DNA of 64,000 nucleotides from Bacillota bacterium. GTDB lineage: Bacteria > Bacillota > Clostridia > Acetivibrionales > DTU013. Every line of letters begins with the position of its first letter. Position 1 is the first letter of the stretch. A program made the translations under genes and the position numbers. The DNA lies in contig JAFABI010000016.1 in NCBI GenBank assembly GCA_023426125.1, forward strand, positions 1-64,000. The letters run 5' to 3'. A model generated the notes under the pieces. That model was not told the origin of the DNA. It saw nothing but the letters and a program-made list of their open reading frames with translations, and made no database searches. Shown one piece after another: positions 59,624-64,000 of this stretch.

Positions 59624-61417
59624 ATGGGGAACAAGAAAAACCTAAAAATCGTCAGTCTGGCACTGGCTGTTCTCATGTCTTTGCTGGTGTTGTCAGGCTG
59701 CGGAGGTGCTGCACAAAACAACGGCTCCGGTGAGAACGGGACGACAGCTGCCGGTACGGAAAAAAATGGAGAGAAGGGCGCCGAGCTTCCTCTGCTGGAG
59801 TACTCATGGTGCCCGAGGGGAGGCGATCCCAGCATCGTGCAGAAAATGCAGACATATGCGCCGAAGGATGTAGTTACGCCATATATCGAGGAGAAATTCA
59901 AGATAAGGCTTAATAAGGATATTATACAGGCGCCGAAGGATATGCCCACCGAGCAGGCGGTTGCCATGTGGATTGCGGCGGATAATCTTCCGGACGTCAT
60001 TGAGGTATCCAACTCCGGGCTGGCGCTGCTTGCCAAAACCGGGAAATTTGCCGACCTGACGGAATATGCGAAGGCAATGCCGAATTATCAAAAGTATTAC
60101 GAACAGAAGTACTGGAACTGGTCTGCAATTGACGGGAAACAGTATGGCATAGGAGGCATCGGAAGTATCTATCCGCCGACGCTGGCAAACGACGACCCTT
60201 ATCTGGCGGGCGCCTTCGCCCATGGTCTGTGGGTCCGGGAGGACATTCTTACAAAGTGCGGCTATTCCTTTACGCCGGTAGAAGAGCTGAAAAAAAGCAC
60301 AACAGCAGCAGGTGTCAAGCCGACCATGGAGCAGATGGGCATTACACCCGCCATTGCGACTCCGGATGACTTGTATGATCTTCTGAAGAAAATCAAAGCC
60401 CTGGATATCAAGGTAAACGGAAAGCCGATGATACCGATGTCCTTCATCTCATGGGAGCAATTCCATATCGGCTCGATGTTTGATTTCGGCCATTGGCGGA
60501 TTGACGCCAACGGGAATGTCGACGGATATCTCGGGTTGCCCGGAGCAGAGGATTATTACAGCTTCCTTGTAAAGCTATACAGGGAGGGCCTTCTTGATCC
60601 CGATTTCATCCTGCAGAAGGATCAGGAGTACCAGGACAAGGTGGCTTCGGGGCGTGTTGCCCTGGGTTTCTGGGCCATGCCTGACTTTTACGGTGCAAAG
60701 GATACGCTGCTGAAAACCGATCCGGTAGCCAGAATCCGTTTTATTCCGTTCCCCAAAGCTGACGAGGACCTTGGTTTTTATGACCTGATTAATCCTCAGC
60801 CTTTCTATTTCGCATTGATCCGGGGAAACATGCCTGCCGAAAACATTACCAGACTCACACAGTATTGGGACTGGCTGTTTTCCGATGAAGGCCAGGATCT
60901 GATTTCCTGGGGACCCGAGAGCAGCGGACTATGGGAAATCAAGGATGGCAAGAAAGTCTTCAAAGATCCGGCGGTAGAAAAGGATATGCTGAGTCTGACC
61001 AGGAATGCCAACGGACCTGACACTTATGGACTTACATATGGCAGAGACAGCACCTTTTCCTATTCTCCCGTCGTTTTGGCTGCGCCCATCGTACCGGATT
61101 ACAAGCAGTATCAGCGGGGTTATCCGCCCAATATCGATATTGATGAGATTATGAAGAACATGCTTGGCATCAACGGCATCAACCTTGACATGACTGCCTC
61201 ATACGGTGATAATTCCCAGCTGCTGAGCGACCTGAGCAGCTGGTACTGGTCCGAATTTGTCGCGAAGGATGTAGCCAAGCTCCTTAAGACAAAGACCGAC
61301 GCCGAATTCAGTGCGGCATGGGAGCAGATCATGAAGGCTTTCAAGGAAACGACAAAATATGATGAAGCACAAAAAGCGATGGTGGAATGGTTTAAAGCGC
61401 ATCCTGCAGAACAATAG
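59624..61417 (+). CDS. Sugar ABC substrate-binding lipoprotein, LplA type (cassette 3)
   Basis: The 597-aa protein has a lipoprotein signal ending LSGC (Cys26), a Gly/Asn/Thr linker and a long LplA/YtcQ-type solute-binding domain (MWIAADNLPDVIEVSNS, then KLYREGLLDPDFILQKDQEY). It should feed the two upstream permeases. The ribosome-binding site AAGGACGAAGAAGG lies before ATG 59624. A GAAGCCGGAGGCG/CGCTTCCGGTTTC stem-loop (13 bp with G-U pairs, 61452-61486) lies in the 156-nt gap before the regulator gene. Confidence 0.9.
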   Translation: MGNKKNLKIVSLALAVLMSLLVLSGCGGAAQNNGSGENGTTAAGTEKNGEKGAELPLLEYSWCPRGGDPSIVQKMQTYAPKDVVTPYIEEKFKIRLNKDIIQAPKDMPTEQAVAMWIAADNLPDVIEVSNSGLALLAKTGKFADLTEYAKAMPNYQKYYEQKYWNWSAIDGKQYGIGGIGSIYPPTLANDDPYLAGAFAHGLWVREDILTKCGYSFTPVEELKKSTTAAGVKPTMEQMGITPAIATPDDLYDLLKKIKALDIKVNGKPMIPMSFISWEQFHIGSMFDFGHWRIDANGNVDGYLGLPGAEDYYSFLVKLYREGLLDPDFILQKDQEYQDKVASGRVALGFWAMPDFYGAKDTLLKTDPVARIRFIPFPKADEDLGFYDLINPQPFYFALIRGNMPAENITRLTQYWDWLFSDEGQDLISWGPESSGLWEIKDGKKVFKDPAVEKDMLSLTRNANGPDTYGLTYGRDSTFSYSPVVLAAPIVPDYKQYQRGYPPNIDIDEIMKNMLGINGINLDMTASYGDNSQLLSDLSSWYWSEFVAKDVAKLLKTKTDAEFSAAWEQIMKAFKETTKYDEAQKAMVEWFKAHPAEQ

Positions 61418-61573
61418 GAGCTGCGCATAACCAATCCCATGGATGCGAAGCCGGAGGCGATGGGTTTATGCCGCTTCCGGTTTCGTTGTTGCCAATTCGT
61501 ACAATGTGATATAATGGTGTGGATTTAAGAAGGATGTTTCCGCTGTAGTATTCGTGGACAGGGGGGAGAACAG

Positions 61574-63190
61574 CTGTACAGGATTTTGATCGCAGACGAT
61601 TTTGCAGCAGACCGTATGATGATGAAGGAAATGATTGAATCCTTTACGGATTTTCCCCTGGAAATCTGCGGTGAATGCACGAATGGCCTTGAGGCCCTTG
61701 AAATAGCAAAGCGGCAGAAACCGGATATTATCCTGAGTGATATAGAAATGCCGCTGATGAACGGCTTCCAACTGGCGCGTGCCGTCAGGACAGTGTGCCG
61801 GGATATACGGATTATTTTCTGCAGCATGTACAGCGAGTTCGAGTATGCAAAAGAGGCATTATATCTGGAAAGCTACGGGTATGTCCTGAAGCCTATCGAC
61901 CCTTTGGAGTTGAAGGAGTGCATACGGAAAGTGACCGGCAGCATCATGGAGAAGTCCGAGGTACAAAAGGAAAATGAAAACCTGAGGAACATTCTTGAAT
62001 TGAACAAGCCTGTCATTGTTGAAAGTCTTCTAAAGGACATTATATACGGTATAAATAAAAACAGCGCCGATATATGGGAAAAGATAGAGTATTACGGTAT
62101 CCCTCTGAGAAGGGGGATTTTTATCCTGGGACTGGTTGAAATCGACGACTATTATGAAATTGCCGGGCGGTTATCCATTGACAGGAGGCAGCTGCTTTCG
62201 CTGCGGGTATATAATAAGGTCAAAGACCGGCAGTACGGTTCAATGGATAAATTGGCAACAAAGCTCGACGATTCTCACTTCCTTCTCATATTCAGTATTC
62301 TGCGGGATCAACCCAAGGATCAGGCGATAAAGTCGGTCAATGAATTTTGTGAATGCATTGTTGCCGATTTTGCAAACACAGATCTCAGCGTAACAATGTC
62401 GGTAAGCGCCACTTGCAATAAAGTAGAGGAAATAAGCAAGCTTCTGGAGCAGTGCAATTATCTGATGCGGCTCAAGTATTCTCTGGGCAAGGGAAAGGTA
62501 ATTTACGACAGCGATGTTCCCTCAAGCACTGTGAAGCCAGCCATCGATTTCAATACCATGCTCAAGGAAATCAGGTTTTTGCTTAATTCAGGCAGCAGGG
62601 AGGAGATTGTCGGTTTTATCCACGGAGCCTTGGACAATATGCCTGTAAATGTGGAAGATCAGCATTTCAGGAATATTTGCTTCTCTGTGGTTATTTGTAT
62701 CCAGGTTGTCGTGTATGAGCAGAATGAAAGCTTCAAAGATATATTTGGTGATCAAAACCTGCTATGGGAGAAGCTAATGCGGTTTGAGACCATTGTGGAT
62801 ACCAAAAACTGGCTTTGCAATACGCTGGTTTTCATCAACCGGTATTTTGCGGAGAAAGCTGTATCAAGAGAAGAATCCACCGTCAGGAGGATCAAGGAAT
62901 ATATTGAAAGAAACCTGTTGGCTGAAATAAGTCTCGAATCTTTGGCAAAGGAGCTGTATTACACGCCGAACTACCTTAACCTCATATTCAGGAAAAGTAC
63001 GGGAGCGACTATTTTTGACTATATTGTAGGATGCAGGATGGAAAAGGCCAGGGAAATGCTTCACGACCCCAGGCTTAAATTGTATGAGATAGCGGAAACG
63101 CTGGGATACAGCCACACGGCATATTTTAGCAATGTGTTCAAAAAATATTCCGGTATGACACCGAAGGAGTTCAGGGAGAGGTTGATTTGA
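61574..63190 (+). CDS. YesN-type AraC response regulator with a CTG start (cassette 3)
   Basis: The 538-aa protein has a receiver (D8-D9, phosphoacceptor D56 in IILSDIEMPL, Lys in YVLKPIDP), a long middle region and a C-terminal AraC double helix-turn-helix (about 440-535; YTPNYLNLIFRKSTG and LGYSHTAYFSNVFKKY). CTG 61574 is the likely start: GGGGGGAG lies 5 nt upstream and the reading begins MYRILIADD, matching MYRVLIVDD of the regulator at 32607. The next candidate, TTG 61586, would remove the first beta strand. The stop overlaps the kinase start by 4 bp. Confidence 0.88.
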   Translation: MYRILIADDFAADRMMMKEMIESFTDFPLEICGECTNGLEALEIAKRQKPDIILSDIEMPLMNGFQLARAVRTVCRDIRIIFCSMYSEFEYAKEALYLESYGYVLKPIDPLELKECIRKVTGSIMEKSEVQKENENLRNILELNKPVIVESLLKDIIYGINKNSADIWEKIEYYGIPLRRGIFILGLVEIDDYYEIAGRLSIDRRQLLSLRVYNKVKDRQYGSMDKLATKLDDSHFLLIFSILRDQPKDQAIKSVNEFCECIVADFANTDLSVTMSVSATCNKVEEISKLLEQCNYLMRLKYSLGKGKVIYDSDVPSSTVKPAIDFNTMLKEIRFLLNSGSREEIVGFIHGALDNMPVNVEDQHFRNICFSVVICIQVVVYEQNESFKDIFGDQNLLWEKLMRFETIVDTKNWLCNTLVFINRYFAEKAVSREESTVRRIKEYIERNLLAEISLESLAKELYYTPNYLNLIFRKSTGATIFDYIVGCRMEKAREMLHDPRLKLYEIAETLGYSHTAYFSNVFKKYSGMTPKEFRERLI

Positions 63191-64000
63191 AGCTGCCGGT
63201 TGTTTTAAAAGGCTTTTACAATAAAATATTGCAGCTGTATTCCGATTCCAGGATAAAAAACAAGCTGATCGTGTCCTTTTCACTATCGGTGATGCTGCCG
63301 GTTCTGCTGCTTGGAGCCATTACTTATCTGATTACCAGGAATTATCTGGTGGGTGCTGAGCGCAATGCCATTACCAATAGCATGAACCAGCTGAATAATT
63401 CCATCGATTACCTTTATGGCATCTATATGAACAAAAGCCTGATGATGTACAGCAATCCGGAAATACAGCAAATTGCTACAAGCCGGGTTACGGATATCGA
63501 AGAGAAAGTGCAGATGCAGACAAGGATCTACAACATCATCAGCCAGATTACAAGTGATATGCAGATAGCCTATTTTAAGGATTCCTACTATTTCGGCGGA
63601 AAATTGAAGGTGGAAATCTATCTCAGAAACAACAGCGTATATGCGAATAATGAAGAAATCTTCTATTTTGAGGACGCTGTCAGACAGAACTGGTATCAGG
63701 AATTACAGGAAACGGGTGCATATTATGGCTGGCAGGCCAATGTAACGGATAAGAAAGGCGAAAAGTATATCTGCCTGAACCAGAGGCTGATCGACTTCAA
63801 GGATTCATCGGATATTGGCGTGCTGAGGACGCTTTTGCCTGCCGAACGGGTAAGGGAAATCCTCATAAGGAATATGTACAGCGCTGCCTCCAATTTTGCA
63901 TATATTGATGAGAAATATGACAAGATCATGACCTATGGACAATCGCTCAACCTGGCTTCCAATTTTGAAAAGCTGACAGCATTGAATCTGGAAAAGGGCG
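63187..64000 (+). CDS. YesM-type sensor histidine kinase, N-terminal part (cassette 3)
   Basis: A frame beginning TTG 63187, overlapping the regulator stop by 4 bp (TTGA), stays open to the window end (271 codons). GGGAGAGG lies 5 nt upstream. The visible part has a cytoplasmic tail (KLPVVLKGFYNKIL), a membrane helix (about 36-58) and a large extracytoplasmic sensor region. That matches the N-terminus of the YesM kinases at 20879 and 30839, and the regulator-kinase order supports it. The HAMP, His-box and ATPase parts lie beyond the window. Confidence 0.82.
   Translation, partial: MKLPVVLKGFYNKILQLYSDSRIKNKLIVSFSLSVMLPVLLLGAITYLITRNYLVGAERNAITNSMNQLNNSIDYLYGIYMNKSLMMYSNPEIQQIATSRVTDIEEKVQMQTRIYNIISQITSDMQIAYFKDSYYFGGKLKVEIYLRNNSVYANNEEIFYFEDAVRQNWYQELQETGAYYGWQANVTDKKGEKYICLNQRLIDFKDSSDIGVLRTLLPAERVREILIRNMYSAASNFAYIDEKYDKIMTYGQSLNLASNFEKLTALNLEKG

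Overview
The window reads as a piece of chromosome from a spore-forming member of the Clostridia (Bacillota). The support is the gene families (YesM/YesN-type sugar two-component systems, CUT1 sugar importers, PheB-type ACT protein, CD3324-like protein, DUF3307 protein), purine-rich Shine-Dalgarno sequences and sigma-A promoters, many intrinsic terminators, and a collagen-like gene whose upstream region matches the late mother-cell sporulation (sigma-K) promoter consensus. I would not place it below class level from this sequence alone. No rRNA, tRNA or CRISPR array was seen.

Layout. 1-3682: end of an upstream gene and its terminator, then a sugar isomerase-like gene, ROK regulator and MFS transporter behind a promoter overlapped by a perfect 59-bp palindrome. 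3683-6060: a small integrated element with a DUF6870-like protein and a large serine recombinase. 6099-9218 (minus): a 1039-aa collagen-like protein with about 301 uninterrupted Gly-X-Y triplets. 9497-20847: a truncated sigma-factor gene, an OmpR-type two-component system with a lipoprotein, a GAF histidine kinase facing a 1186-aa zinc-ribbon/adenylate cyclase/AAA/TPR protein, a secreted protein and a DUF3307 membrane protein. 20879-38059: two sugar-import cassettes, each with a YesM/YesN-type two-component system, a binding lipoprotein and two permeases; the first also carries a GH67-like protein and an ADP-ribosylglycohydrolase-fold protein. 38322-41342: ACT protein, homoserine dehydrogenase and aspartokinase (threonine/lysine/methionine branch). 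41614-44050 (minus): a short MutS2-like gene behind a long leader that has a tiny ORF and three intrinsic terminators. 44150-49218: an ABC-2 exporter interrupted by tandem repeats, a beta-lactamase-fold hydrolase and an N-formylglutamate amidohydrolase-like protein. 49236-54553: phosphoesterase, WYL regulator, orphan binding protein, zinc-ribbon protein and an atypical Fpg-like protein. 54787-64000: ROK regulator, a structured non-coding region with two tiny ORFs, a CD3324-like gene, and a third sugar cassette (permease, permease, binding protein, response regulator, histidine kinase cut by the window end).

How the genes work together. The dominant theme is sensing and import of oligosaccharides: three importer cassettes, none with its own ATPase, so they probably share an ATPase encoded elsewhere. 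Histidine kinases of the YesM type would sense extracellular sugars and AraC-type response regulators would switch on the adjacent importer. The ROK proteins and the WYL protein add further local regulation.

The observations that most deserve a second look are: (i) the MutS2-like leader with an 11-codon ORF followed by three minus-strand terminators; (ii) two consecutive promoter / 10-11-codon ORF / hairpin / terminator units at 56002-56558, whose peptides resemble each other; (iii) the ADP-ribosylglycohydrolase-fold enzyme inside a sugar operon; (iv) the 59-bp palindrome; (v) an Fpg-like protein lacking the catalytic N-terminal proline; and (vi) a TA-flanked hairpin element between two permease genes. 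All functional statements come from reading the sequence and from recalled family knowledge; no database search was run.
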